Notes: generated by a model from the sequence alone, not told the origin. A stretch of DNA of 64,000 bases from Eutrophocola sp964490145 (GCA_964490145.1 CAZBBS010000002.1:12141-76140), one strand, 5' to 3'. Shown: positions 34,725-43,920, numbered from the stretch's first letter. Made by a program: numbers and translations.

Positions 34725-36281
34725 ATGGAATTGATTCTGCCTGATCAGGTTGATCTCGCAACGTTCAATCAGGCGCTTGATGAGTTTCGCCAGGTGGTTG
34801 GCGATGAATGGGTACTGGCTACTGACCAGGATCGGGAAACCTACCTTGATCTTTATGCGCCCGGACATGCGGCTGAACTGGAACATGCCCCTTCAGGTGC
34901 TGTGGTGGTCAATTCCGTCGAGCAGGTCCAGGCCATTGTGCGTATTGCCAATCGTTACAGCATTCCCTTATGGCCCATTTCCCGCGGCAAGAATTTTGGT
35001 TATGGCGGTGCTGCCCCCGTACTGGCAGGATCGGTGATTCTGGATATGGGGCGTATGAACCGGATACTCGAAGTGAATGAGGATCTGGCCTATTGCATTA
35101 TTGAACCCGGTGTAGGGTTCTTTGACCTGCATGACTATCTGACGGAGAACAATATCCCGCTGTGGATGTCCATCCCGGGCAATGGCTGGGGCAGTGTGGT
35201 GGGCAATGCCCTTGAGCGTGGTTTCAGTCGCACACCTTACGGTGAACATGCCAACAGCATCTGTGGTCTTGAAGTGGTATTGCCCAATGGTGAACTGGTC
35301 AGGACAGGCACCGGAGCCATGGCCAACAGCAAGACCTGGGCCCTGTTCAAGCACGGATTTGGTCCGGCCTGGGATACGATGTTCATGCAGTCCAATTTCG
35401 GCATCGTCACCAAGGTGGGTTTCTGGTTGATGCCGGAGCCTGAAGCCACCCTGAATATGAGTATGAGCCTGCCGAACCCTGATGATATCGGCTGGTTGAT
35501 AGATGTGCTGACACCTCTGCGTATTAGCGGGGTGATTCCCCATAACGTAGGCATTCCCAATTACATGGGGTCTGCCACAACCACCACGCAGCGACATGAA
35601 TGGTATGACGGTGAAGATGCCATACCCGATGACGTGATCGCCCGTATCATGGAGCGCTATGGTGTTGGCTGGTGGAATTTCACTATCACGCTGTACGGTA
35701 ATCCGGATGCCAATGAGGCCAACAGGCGGGTCATTGAGGAAGCTTTCAGGCCGCATACGGATCAGGCGTTTCGTATCAGTCGCTGGAACAGGGGGGAGCC
35801 CGGCGGTGCACCATCACCGACAGTGTTTCCGCTGCGCATCGTGAACTGGCATGGCGGCCGTGGAGGCCATATCGGTTTTTCACCAATCCTGCCTGCTACC
35901 GGCAGTGAAGTGGTGGATCAATACCGACGTACGCGAAACCTGTATAACGACTATGGTGTGGACTATTCCGCCACCTTTTATGTCTGTGGCCGCCATGTCA
36001 TCAATGTCAACCTGATGATTTATGACAAGGATAACCGTGACCTGACAGATAGAACCAACAGCCTGTTTCAGGCACTTGTGGATGCCTCTGCCGATGCAGG
36101 TTTTGGTGAATACCGAACACACCTGTCCTACATGGATTCAGTGGCTGACTCCTTTGACTATAACGACAATGCCCTGCGACGTCTCAATGAAACCCTCAAG
36201 GATGCGGTTGATCCCAACGGCATCATTGCGCCAGGTAAATCCGGTATCTGGCCGGCACGCTACCGGGAGGATCAGGCATGA
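34725..36281 (+). CDS. FAD-linked oxidoreductase, 4-cresol dehydrogenase/vanillyl-alcohol oxidase type
   Basis: 518 residues. The PCMH-type FAD-binding domain covers about 40-260 (GAVVVNSVEQVQAIVRIANR, SRGKNFGYGGAAPVLAGSVI, EPGVGFFDLHDYL, LERGFSRTPYGEHA). The cap domain covers about 270-480, with HGGRGGHIGFSPILPATG. This matches the flavoprotein subunit of 4-cresol dehydrogenase and relatives (eugenol and vanillyl-alcohol enzymes), which oxidise para-substituted phenols. A small cytochrome gene overlaps its 3' end by four bases, as in the PchF/PchC flavocytochrome. The covalent FAD residue cannot be placed with certainty. No Sec signal is seen. GGGAG precedes the ATG. Confidence 0.87.
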   Translation: MELILPDQVDLATFNQALDEFRQVVGDEWVLATDQDRETYLDLYAPGHAAELEHAPSGAVVVNSVEQVQAIVRIANRYSIPLWPISRGKNFGYGGAAPVLAGSVILDMGRMNRILEVNEDLAYCIIEPGVGFFDLHDYLTENNIPLWMSIPGNGWGSVVGNALERGFSRTPYGEHANSICGLEVVLPNGELVRTGTGAMANSKTWALFKHGFGPAWDTMFMQSNFGIVTKVGFWLMPEPEATLNMSMSLPNPDDIGWLIDVLTPLRISGVIPHNVGIPNYMGSATTTTQRHEWYDGEDAIPDDVIARIMERYGVGWWNFTITLYGNPDANEANRRVIEEAFRPHTDQAFRISRWNRGEPGGAPSPTVFPLRIVNWHGGRGGHIGFSPILPATGSEVVDQYRRTRNLYNDYGVDYSATFYVCGRHVINVNLMIYDKDNRDLTDRTNSLFQALVDASADAGFGEYRTHLSYMDSVADSFDYNDNALRRLNETLKDAVDPNGIIAPGKSGIWPARYREDQA

Positions 36282-36586
36282 AAAATCTTGTGATACTGGT
36301 GGCGCTGTTTGTGACTTTTCCGGTCATGGCTCAGGAGCGCTCCGGACAGGCGCTTTTCGATCATCGCTGTGGACTGTGCCATCGCGGTAGCGGTCCAGGG
36401 GTGTTCATGCTTGAACGTCGGCTTGGTGAGGCACAGTCCATTATTGAGGAGCGGGATAATCTGACCGAAGCCTACATCAATCTGGTGGCCAGAAATGGCA
36501 TAGGTTCCATGCCGCGTTTCAGTCGCGGTGAAATCACCGATGCAGAGCTCAAGCGCATCACAGCCTATCTGCTGGAGAAAGACTAA
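36278..36586 (+). CDS. Cytochrome c subunit paired with the flavoprotein (PchC-like)
   Basis: 102 residues with a signal peptide (1-18, ending VMA) and a single haem motif C31-G-L-C34-H35. IGSMPRFSRGEITDAEL holds the likely Met ligand and a C-terminal helix follows. The ATGA overlap with the flavoprotein gene implies coupled translation. It should accept electrons from the FAD subunit and pass them to a periplasmic carrier. One difficulty: it has a Sec signal while the flavoprotein has none visible, as is also discussed for cresol dehydrogenases. Confidence 0.88.
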   Translation: MKNLVILVALFVTFPVMAQERSGQALFDHRCGLCHRGSGPGVFMLERRLGEAQSIIEERDNLTEAYINLVARNGIGSMPRFSRGEITDAELKRITAYLLEKD

Positions 36587-36641
36587 CCCTGGCCTGGCTT
36601 CTGAACCGGTGAACAGCACAGGAAATAGCTGAGGGATGACT

Positions 36642-38171
36642 ATGAAAACTGCAATTTTGTCAGGAATGGGACTGTTGTTATTACTTGCCGGGATGGCAGG
36701 AAATATCAAGGCACAACCCATGGATGCCAGAACAGTACTTGAACAGGCTGCTGAGGCACTGGGAGGACTGGATAGACTACAGGCACTGGACAATGTGGTG
36801 CTGACCGGGTTTGGCCAACGCTATTCCACCAATGGCAATCTGAGCCCTGATGTGAACTCTCCGCCAAAATGGCAATCTGTGACCGATGCCCGCCGCACGT
36901 TTGATCTTAGCGGCGCACGTGCCCTGAACCAGGAACGAAACAGTTTCCAGTATCCGCTTGCCGCATCCTTTGGCCATACCTGGAATCTCAATGCGACCCT
37001 GCAAACAGGCAGCGCCATGCTGGACCATCCTGTGCCGGCGATACTCACAGCACTTTCATCTGACACAAACCTGGGGCCGGTAAGTACCGAAGATGGCTTG
37101 AGTGTCGTGCCATTCACGCTGGCCGATGGTGAAACCGTCTGGCTGGGGATAGATGCCTTCACCCATAAGCCTTACTGGTTCAGAAGAATTATCGGTGACC
37201 ACACGCTGGGTGATCTGACCCTGACCACTTACTTTACCGGTTATGTCAATTACGGCGGCGTGGAAATGCCCCTGGGGTTGATGACACGCTCAGACTGGCG
37301 TGATCAGGTGATGAGCATGTTCCAGGTGGATTCCTATCAGTTGAATGTCAGTGATCTTCCGGAGTTTCCACTTCCCGAAGTACAGGCAGCGATGGAAGTT
37401 TCAGATCCTGATGTCCGGGTGACCCCCCTGGCTGATGGGGTCTGGGATTTGCGTATACCGGGTTTTCCCGGCAGCCGGGGAGGCGATGGCGGAGCGGTCG
37501 TTGAATTTGAGGATCACCTGGTGATGTTCGAACCCTATGGCAGCGAGGCTGCTACATTGGCGCGCCTGGATGCTGCAGACAAACTGGTACCGGGGAAGAA
37601 AGTAACCCATGTCATAACCACCCACCATCACAGCGATCACGCTGGTGGTGTGCGTGCAGCTGTATCGCGGGGAGTAACAATAGTCGCCGAAAGGGAAAAT
37701 GAAGCGCTTTACCGGGAATGGGTTGCACGATCAGCAGTTAATTTTCCGGATGCCCTGGCTCGTAACCCCCAGCCATTGAAGTTTTTACCTGTCGATGACG
37801 AGCTTGTCCTTGAAGACAGCATGCATCGTCTGGAAATTTACCAGGTGGTTGGACATGCCCATATGGGAAACGCTGTTTTTGCCTATCTGCCAAAAGAGCG
37901 TCTGCTGATGGAAGGAGACCTGGGTGATGTTAACTGGGAGTGGCACTGGTGGGCTGGTGCCCTGCAAGCCAACATCGATCATTATGGTCTGGATCCTGAA
38001 CGAAACATCCCGGTACATGGCGAGATTCTGCCCATCAGGGATGTACTTGAAAGCAGTCAGAGACAGGCGGAAGCAGCGATGGCTTTTTGTGCCAGAAACC
38101 GGGAGCAGGGCATCCCCTTTTTTGGGTGCCCGGTGAAATATGCTGTTAACGGCCCGGTAACCTTGCCGTAA
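36642..38171 (+). CDS. Exported metallo-beta-lactamase-fold hydrolase, intact metal site
   Basis: 509 residues from the ATG at 36642, which has GAGGGA six bases upstream (the ATG at 36636 lies inside that site). Signal peptide ends near NIKAQ. Residues 30-240 are a lipoprotein-carrier-like beta region. The MBL domain (about 250-470) has the complete HxHxDH motif TTHHHSDHAGG, the third His in GHAHMGN and the Asp in MEGDLGD, and PVHGEI. It hydrolyses an unknown substrate in the periplasm. It contrasts with the eroded MBL protein at 27430. Confidence 0.87.
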   Translation: MKTAILSGMGLLLLLAGMAGNIKAQPMDARTVLEQAAEALGGLDRLQALDNVVLTGFGQRYSTNGNLSPDVNSPPKWQSVTDARRTFDLSGARALNQERNSFQYPLAASFGHTWNLNATLQTGSAMLDHPVPAILTALSSDTNLGPVSTEDGLSVVPFTLADGETVWLGIDAFTHKPYWFRRIIGDHTLGDLTLTTYFTGYVNYGGVEMPLGLMTRSDWRDQVMSMFQVDSYQLNVSDLPEFPLPEVQAAMEVSDPDVRVTPLADGVWDLRIPGFPGSRGGDGGAVVEFEDHLVMFEPYGSEAATLARLDAADKLVPGKKVTHVITTHHHSDHAGGVRAAVSRGVTIVAERENEALYREWVARSAVNFPDALARNPQPLKFLPVDDELVLEDSMHRLEIYQVVGHAHMGNAVFAYLPKERLLMEGDLGDVNWEWHWWAGALQANIDHYGLDPERNIPVHGEILPIRDVLESSQRQAEAAMAFCARNREQGIPFFGCPVKYAVNGPVTLP

Positions 38172-38342
38172 ACAGAACATACTGAAAGTCTGAGTGACGA
38201 AAAACCTGGGGAAAACTCTCAGTCACCTCTGGCAAAAACCGGTATTCGGCCATATTTCCATATGGGGGAAATGATATCCTGATGTTATAGAAGGAATCTG
38301 TGCTACTGTCAGAAGTGTCGATGTTCTCCTCCAGGTCTCGCC

Positions 38343-39125
38343 ATGCACACGTCAACGCGCTATGAACTGGAAAATCGGTTGATCAATCAGATTTTGCCGG
38401 TTTTTGCCCTGCTTACCACGATAGCCATGATTCTGGTCCAGATGCGTGCTTTATCCGTTGGACGTGGTTATCGGGACATTGTCCAGGTTGCAGTTTACGC
38501 ATTGCTGATCATTACCACTGTCTATCGGCACAAGCTGAGTATCCGTACCAAGATCAATGTGATGGTTATCCATGCCGGTGTCATCGGTATTATGGGGATG
38601 CTGACTCTTGGCGTCTTTGCCGCCGGAGTGTTTTATCTGCTACTGACTTCGGTGGTGGCTGCGCTGTTCTTTGACAGAAAGCTTATTCTGCTCCTCCTTT
38701 TTGCCAGTATCGGGGTACTGGTAATGGAAGGCATGGGATTTTCCATTGGCGTGCTGACCCTGGATAACATGCCTCAGTTGCTGGTGAATCCCGTCAACTG
38801 GACTGTATACGGTGTTGGCTTTGCAACATTGGCGATATTTGCCAGTTATTCAGTGTATATGTACCGGCAGGCGGTCAATGATCTGGTCAGTGAGTTACAG
38901 GAAAAGCAGGAAACACTGAGCAAGCAACACAGCGAGCTTCAGGCGGCTTACGCGGAGATCAAGGTTTTGCGGGGTATAATTCCTATCTGTTCCTACTGCC
39001 GGAAAATTCGTGATGACGAAGGGGCGTGGGACGTGATTGAAAAATATTTTGCAGACAATGCCGATGTAAAGTTCACCCATGGTGTCTGTCCTTCATGTCT
39101 GGAAGAGCAAGCCAAAGATATTTGA
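38343..39125 (+). CDS. Six-helix membrane protein with coiled coil and C-terminal CxxC module
   Basis: 260 residues. Hydrophobic helices lie about 15-35, 45-62, 72-90, 92-110, 113-135 and 152-172. A coiled coil follows (about 175-208). The C-terminus has C216-S-Y-C219, RKIRDDEGAWDVIEKYF and C249-P-S-C252, a short module I know from the C-termini of bacterial sensor and regulator proteins. No kinase, cyclase or HAMP domain is present. It looks like a membrane sensor whose output is the metal- or redox-binding module itself. Function unknown. Confidence 0.75.
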   Translation: MHTSTRYELENRLINQILPVFALLTTIAMILVQMRALSVGRGYRDIVQVAVYALLIITTVYRHKLSIRTKINVMVIHAGVIGIMGMLTLGVFAAGVFYLLLTSVVAALFFDRKLILLLLFASIGVLVMEGMGFSIGVLTLDNMPQLLVNPVNWTVYGVGFATLAIFASYSVYMYRQAVNDLVSELQEKQETLSKQHSELQAAYAEIKVLRGIIPICSYCRKIRDDEGAWDVIEKYFADNADVKFTHGVCPSCLEEQAKDI

Positions 39126-39140
39126 AAAAGGTGGAATAGA

Positions 39141-39166
39141 AAAAGCCCGGGATAACCGGGCTTTTT
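39141..39166. terminator. Bidirectional terminator between the sensor-like gene and ompW
   Basis: A 10-bp stem AAAAGCCCGG / CCGGGCTTTT with a GATAA loop, T-run on the right and A-run on the left, between converging genes. Confidence 0.92.
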
Positions 39167-39183
39167 TATGGATGTCGTGTTTA

Positions 39184-39921
39184 TCAGAACTTGTAATTAA
39201 GGCCAAACATAAACACGGTTGGATCAATCTGGGCTTTCACATCCAGGCGGGTTACGCCCAGTCCAACGCCGGTGGGAGAGGTGACAACGGCATCAGAGTC
39301 GATATCTATCCACCATACTGAAGCACTTACACCCCAGTTGTCGTCAAAGTTGTAATCAACCCCGATGCGTGCGGCAAGTCCGAAGGAGTTATCAAGATCA
39401 AAGCCACTATCACCAAACACGCTCTCGAAATTACTACTGGTGCTGTTTTCGAAGAACAGGGTGTAGTTCAGGCCCAGGCCGATGAATGGCTGCCATGCAG
39501 AATTGGACTGCATGGGGAAGTACAACAGGCTCAGTGTTGGAGGTAGCTGCTTGGTTTTACCTACGGAGGTTACACCCAGACTGTCTACACCGATGGCGCT
39601 GATATTGTGCTTGAATGGAGTGGCTGCCAGCAGTTCCAGACCCAGGTTGTTGCTGAGCATGTAGGTCGCTGTGATACCTGGTTGTGTATTACTGTCAACG
39701 CCAACGCCAGTGGTTGTGCCAAGTGCAGATGTCAGGTTGCCCAGGTTGTCTGCAATCAGGTCGCTGCTCGAATCATCAGGGTCTACGATAGTCGCCCCAA
39801 AACGCAGAATGATGTCTCCGGCTTCATAGGCGAAAGTGCTAGCTGATGTCAGGGACATTAACAGCGCAAGTGGGAAAAGGGCTTTTTTGAATAGTGGGCC
39901 TGAGAATATAGTTTTATTCAT
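39184..39921 (-). CDS. ompW: OmpW-family outer membrane protein
   Basis: 245 residues with a signal peptide (cleaved near TFAYEAGD). YEAGDIILRFGATIVDPDD is the OmpW N-terminus, followed by PGITATYMLSNNLGLELLAA, LPPTLSLLYFP and QPFIGLGLNYTLFF. The C-terminal strand VFMFGLNYKF ends in Phe, as needed for barrel assembly. OmpW/AlkL barrels let small hydrophobic molecules cross the outer membrane, which would suit a neighbourhood that oxidises aromatics, but that link is inference. Confidence 0.93.
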   Translation of the reverse strand: MNKTIFSGPLFKKALFPLALLMSLTSASTFAYEAGDIILRFGATIVDPDDSSSDLIADNLGNLTSALGTTTGVGVDSNTQPGITATYMLSNNLGLELLAATPFKHNISAIGVDSLGVTSVGKTKQLPPTLSLLYFPMQSNSAWQPFIGLGLNYTLFFENSTSSNFESVFGDSGFDLDNSFGLAARIGVDYNFDDNWGVSASVWWIDIDSDAVVTSPTGVGLGVTRLDVKAQIDPTVFMFGLNYKF

Positions 39922-40121
39922 ACATCGTTAACACTGAATACTCAGTCTTACCTCCGGGCTGTGATTAATACTGTGTGCACGATACTGCACTGAAAGAAAT
40001 CGCATCTTGTTTTATGTCAACCACAGACAAAGTGTGTGTAATTTTTATATGGGGTCAAGAGAATGGCACCAGCACAGGACAATTGCGTATACTTGGTTGC
40101 CTGTAGCGAACTCAGTGGGAC

Positions 40122-41024
40122 ATGACCATGGACATCATCATCAAGCGACGCAGTCTTCTCAAAGCCCTGGCAGCAACACCATTGCTGGCAGCACAGGTTC
40201 GGGCCGCCAGCGAAGCAGGTCTTGGGCCGCGACAGGGACGTATCAAGCAGAGCGTGATGCCGCAGGTATGGGCCGGTACCGATTTCACGCTTGAAGAACG
40301 TTGTGAAATTCTGTCAACGATGGGTTTTGCCGGCATGGACTTGCCAGCCCCGGACCAGATTTCTGTTTTACGTGATTATGGTCTTGCGCCGACCTTGATG
40401 GGGGGGCGAATTGGTACCGGGACTTCCTTTGAAAACGGACTGATCAGGAAAGAGCTTCATGACGAGATCGAAGAGGCGATCCACGGGGGTATCGATATGT
40501 GCGTGGACGCTGGCTGCACCAACCTGATCGCTTTTCCTGGCGAGCGTCGCGGCATGTCGCGCGAAGAGGGTGCTGATCATGCCGTGGAAATACTTTCCAG
40601 GGTCGCACCTTACGCAGAGCAGAAAGGCGTAAAGGTCTGCATGGAGATTACCAACTCCAAGGTGGCTGCGGACAATCGTACTGACCAGGTCTTTGATGAT
40701 ATCCACTGGGGGTTTGATGTTTGCCGTCGTACAGGGTCCGCCAATATTGCCGTCGTTTATGATTTCTACCATGTCCAGATTGCGAATGGCGATGTGGTCA
40801 GAACCATGCGTGATAATCTGGACATGATTTGCCACATGCATGTGGCAGGCGTACCCAGTCGCCGTGAAATCGACAGAACCCAGGAACTGGATTATCACTG
40901 GATAGCCCGGCAGATTGCTGACTCTGGCTATGACGGATTTGTAGCTCATGAATATCGGGCCGCTGATGGCAGAAACCCGCTGATCAGTTTAGCCACCGGC
41001 TATGACATCCTGACGGTTTACTGA
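40122..41024 (+). CDS. Tat-exported sugar-isomerase-like TIM-barrel protein
   Basis: 300 residues. The N-terminus IIIKRRSLLKALAATPLLAA has twin arginines R9-R10 and a Tat-like hydrophobic region. The body matches the AP-endonuclease-family-2 TIM barrel close to hydroxypyruvate isomerase (ILSTMGFAGMDLPAPDQ, CTNLIAFPGERRGMS, VKVCMEITNSK, VYDFYHVQIANGDV, HMHVAGVPSRREID). Conserved Glu, Asp and His metal ligands are present. An exported isomerase of this family is unusual, as most are cytoplasmic. Substrate is unknown. A second start, ATG at 40128, is possible. Confidence 0.85.
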   Translation: MTMDIIIKRRSLLKALAATPLLAAQVRAASEAGLGPRQGRIKQSVMPQVWAGTDFTLEERCEILSTMGFAGMDLPAPDQISVLRDYGLAPTLMGGRIGTGTSFENGLIRKELHDEIEEAIHGGIDMCVDAGCTNLIAFPGERRGMSREEGADHAVEILSRVAPYAEQKGVKVCMEITNSKVAADNRTDQVFDDIHWGFDVCRRTGSANIAVVYDFYHVQIANGDVVRTMRDNLDMICHMHVAGVPSRREIDRTQELDYHWIARQIADSGYDGFVAHEYRAADGRNPLISLATGYDILTVY

Positions 41025-41379
41025 GTGAGTCTTTTATCAGGACTTTTCAGGAACCCTTCAATTTTTCAGGGAAAATATTTCTGTTGCCCGGACATCCGGT
41101 GAAACCGGGATATTGTGTAAAAAATTTGCATCAAGGCTCCAAAATCCGTCTGTGTACACATGAGCACGCCTTGCAACATATTGAAAAATAAGAAAAAAAT
41201 ACCCCTGAAAATCTCCGGTTGACCTTGCCCCCCACAATCTGTACAACTGTTCCGTTTTTTTGCGGGATTCTGCCATCATTTTTCATATAAGAAGTGAAGC
41301 TGAATCACTCGAAATTTGAGGGTGTTTCACCGGCAAAAAATGTAGTAGCACTTTCTATCAACTATAAATGGGGGAGTTC
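41025..41379 (+). other. Leader and promoter region of the TonB-dependent receptor gene
   Basis: 355 bases without a gene. It is AT-rich from about 41170 and contains a promoter candidate (41219-41247) and a purine-rich ribosome-binding site GGGGGA just before the ATG at 41380. An imperfect inverted repeat with CATCCGG / CCGGGAT arms lies near 41085-41110. Confidence 0.6.
41219..41247 (+). promoter_or_regulatory. Probable sigma-70 promoter of the TonB-dependent receptor
   Basis: TTGACC (41219-41224), a 17-base spacer and TACAAC (41242-41247): five of six and four of six consensus bases. This leaves a leader of about 125 bases before the ATG at 41380. Confidence 0.5.
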
Positions 41380-43896
41380 ATGAAACTTACCAAAATGAAA
41401 GTTGCAGTATTTTCTGCGCTGGCTGCACAGGCCGGCTTTATGGCAGATACTGCTATTGCCCAGAGCAATGAGGGCATTGAAGAGATCATTATTACAGCTA
41501 CCCGTCGTGAGACTGATGTCCAGGACGTTCCTCTGGCTGTAACTGCTCTGACTGGCGACAGCCTGGAAGACCAGAACATTGAAAACCTGGAAGACCTGAC
41601 AGGTGTTGTACCTAACGTACTGATTGCCGGTGGCAACGGTGGTACTACTTCCGGTTCTTTCTATATGCGTGGTATCCCCAACGTTGGTGTTTACCTGGAC
41701 GGTATCTGGCAGGTATCCAACAACGGTCTGCTGACTCGTGATTTCGTTGAGCTGGACCGTGTGGAAGTTCTGCGTGGTCCTCAGGGTACCTTGTACGGAC
41801 GTGACTCCACCGGTGGTTCCATCCACATGCACTCCAAGCGTCCTTCTGAAGAATTTGGCGTTAGCGTAAAAGCTGGCGTTGGCAACCTGGACCGTCGTGA
41901 CCTGATGGTTTCCATGGATCTGCCGCTGGGTGACAACCTGCGCAGCAAGTGGACCGTAGGCAGCTACGAGCAGGATGGCTGGATCAAGTCCCTGACTACC
42001 GGTGACAACGCCGGTTGGATGGACAGCCAGGTTTTCCGTGGCGACATCGAATGGACCCCGACTGACAGCCTGACTTTCCGTCTGATCCACCAGGAAGACG
42101 ACCAGGTTGGCCAGCAGGCTCGTGTACAGTCCCGCATTGACAATACTGTTGCTGATGTCCAGGGTTTCCAGATGGGTATCGCTCGTGCAGTGGATATCGC
42201 CTCTGGTGGTAAATTCAACCCCAACTATGCAGTAGCCGGCTATCCAGGCGGTACACTGGGCAAATGGGAAAGCCGTCTGTCTTCCACTGTTCCTAACGAA
42301 CAGTACCTGCGTCAGACCACTGTTCATGCTGACTGGGACATCAACGACACCATGCACCTGAAATACATGTATGGTCGTACTACTGTGGATGCTTCCATTT
42401 ACAATGACTGGGGCGGTTCCGAGTACAACTTCTTCGTCAACTATGATACCTCCAAGCTGAATCTGGAGAGCCACGAAGTACAGCTGACCGGCTCCCTGTT
42501 GGACGACAGCCTCTTTTACACCCTGGGTTACTACAACTGGGAACAGGAGTCCCGTAACCGTGGTGTTGAGTGGGGTTCAGCTGACTGGACATTTGCTGCT
42601 GACAACAATGGCACAACCCAGACCCTGGATTGGCAGGCTGTTCTGGATAGCCCGTATTGTAGTGACTCCCCGTCTGACCGTGGTCTGACCTTCCCTGGCG
42701 ATGTATGGCCGCAGCCTTGTGGCTGGCTGGGCAACATCATTGGTGCTCCTTTTGCCGCTGGCTGGGGCTGGGCTCACGCCTTTGCCGGCCCGGGTTCTGC
42801 CAGTAACCAGTCTGACCGTCTGAACGGCCAGAACCAGGATGGTGATGCTTACTTCGGTGAACTGACTTACAACATCAACGATGCATGGGACGTAACCGTT
42901 GGTTACCGTCATCATGAGCAGGACAACATGGGTGTTGTCATGTCTGACGCGCATTTTGCCGCCCAGATCGCTTCTGGTGTGACTGAAGCCCGTCCTGATG
43001 AGCTGAACACCCTGTTTGCCAGTCGTGGTGACGCTGTTGCCGGTACCTTCGATGTGTTCAACCCAACCAGCTTCAGTGCCAATACCTGGCGCTTTGCGAC
43101 CACTTACGACATCACTGAAGACCTGATGATCTACGGTGGTTACTCTGAAGGCTTTAACTCCGGTGGTGTTTCCCAGTACGAAGACAGCCTGGGTCCTGTA
43201 GAAATCTTCTACGATCCTGAAGTTATCGAGAACTGGGAACTGGGTCTGCGTTCTGACCTGCTGGATGGTGCGCTGCGTGCCAACGTAACCTACTTCTCCA
43301 CTGACTGGCTGGGTATCCAGTACCTGGGTACTGTTATCGACCGTGTTTCCGGTACTGAAGCCACTGAGCTGGTACTGCAGAACACTGCCAATGGTAATGC
43401 TGAAGGTCTGGAGTTCGAGTTGACTTACCTGCCAACTGACAGGCTGACTCTGACTGCCAACCTGGGCTTCCTGGACACCAAGTACACCAGCATTAATCCT
43501 GGTGCACCGCTGCCGCAGGATTCCGAGTTCGCCAGAGCGCCGGAAACTACCTACATGCTCAGCGCTGAATACGAGTTCGACAACGTATTCGGTGGCTCCC
43601 TGATGACACGTGTTCAGGCCAACTACTGGGATTCCTACTGGCGTGCTTCCACTCTGGAACTGCGTCAGAACTTCCAGGGTCTGATCTCCGAGTCACCAGC
43701 TGGCGACCTGTGGATGACCAATGCCCGCGCGGTATGGACTCCACGTGACGGTGATTACTCCATCACTCTGTGGGGTAACAACCTGACTAACGAATACAAC
43801 TTCAACTCCGGCTTCATGCACGGCGTTTGGCAGTTCGACTTCGCTACAGTTGACCGTCCACGTGAATTTGGTCTGTCAATCGATGCAAGCTTCTAA
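41380..43896 (+). CDS. TonB-dependent outer membrane receptor
   Basis: 838 residues from the ATG at 41380; the ATG at 41368 overlaps the ribosome-binding site. The signal peptide ends near AIAQS. The TonB box is IEEIIITATRRE. The plug domain (about 40-160) has VDRVEVLRGPQGTLYGRDST-type sequence (read in parts: LDRVEVLRGPQGTLYGRD, GGSIHMHSKRP). The barrel ends with REFGLSIDASF, a C-terminal Phe. Arginine and glycine codons are strongly CGT and GGT, unlike most neighbours, implying high expression. The ligand is unknown. It probably imports the substrate of the surrounding oxidative genes. Confidence 0.95.
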   Translation: MKLTKMKVAVFSALAAQAGFMADTAIAQSNEGIEEIIITATRRETDVQDVPLAVTALTGDSLEDQNIENLEDLTGVVPNVLIAGGNGGTTSGSFYMRGIPNVGVYLDGIWQVSNNGLLTRDFVELDRVEVLRGPQGTLYGRDSTGGSIHMHSKRPSEEFGVSVKAGVGNLDRRDLMVSMDLPLGDNLRSKWTVGSYEQDGWIKSLTTGDNAGWMDSQVFRGDIEWTPTDSLTFRLIHQEDDQVGQQARVQSRIDNTVADVQGFQMGIARAVDIASGGKFNPNYAVAGYPGGTLGKWESRLSSTVPNEQYLRQTTVHADWDINDTMHLKYMYGRTTVDASIYNDWGGSEYNFFVNYDTSKLNLESHEVQLTGSLLDDSLFYTLGYYNWEQESRNRGVEWGSADWTFAADNNGTTQTLDWQAVLDSPYCSDSPSDRGLTFPGDVWPQPCGWLGNIIGAPFAAGWGWAHAFAGPGSASNQSDRLNGQNQDGDAYFGELTYNINDAWDVTVGYRHHEQDNMGVVMSDAHFAAQIASGVTEARPDELNTLFASRGDAVAGTFDVFNPTSFSANTWRFATTYDITEDLMIYGGYSEGFNSGGVSQYEDSLGPVEIFYDPEVIENWELGLRSDLLDGALRANVTYFSTDWLGIQYLGTVIDRVSGTEATELVLQNTANGNAEGLEFELTYLPTDRLTLTANLGFLDTKYTSINPGAPLPQDSEFARAPETTYMLSAEYEFDNVFGGSLMTRVQANYWDSYWRASTLELRQNFQGLISESPAGDLWMTNARAVWTPRDGDYSITLWGNNLTNEYNFNSGFMHGVWQFDFATVDRPREFGLSIDASF

Positions 43897-43920
43897 GCAG
43901 TAACCAGAAGCAAGGCATTA

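Noticed and set aside
40015..40020. Perfect TTGACA on the minus strand upstream of ompW
   Set aside because: No acceptable -10 sequence stands 16-18 bases from it, so it was not called a promoter.
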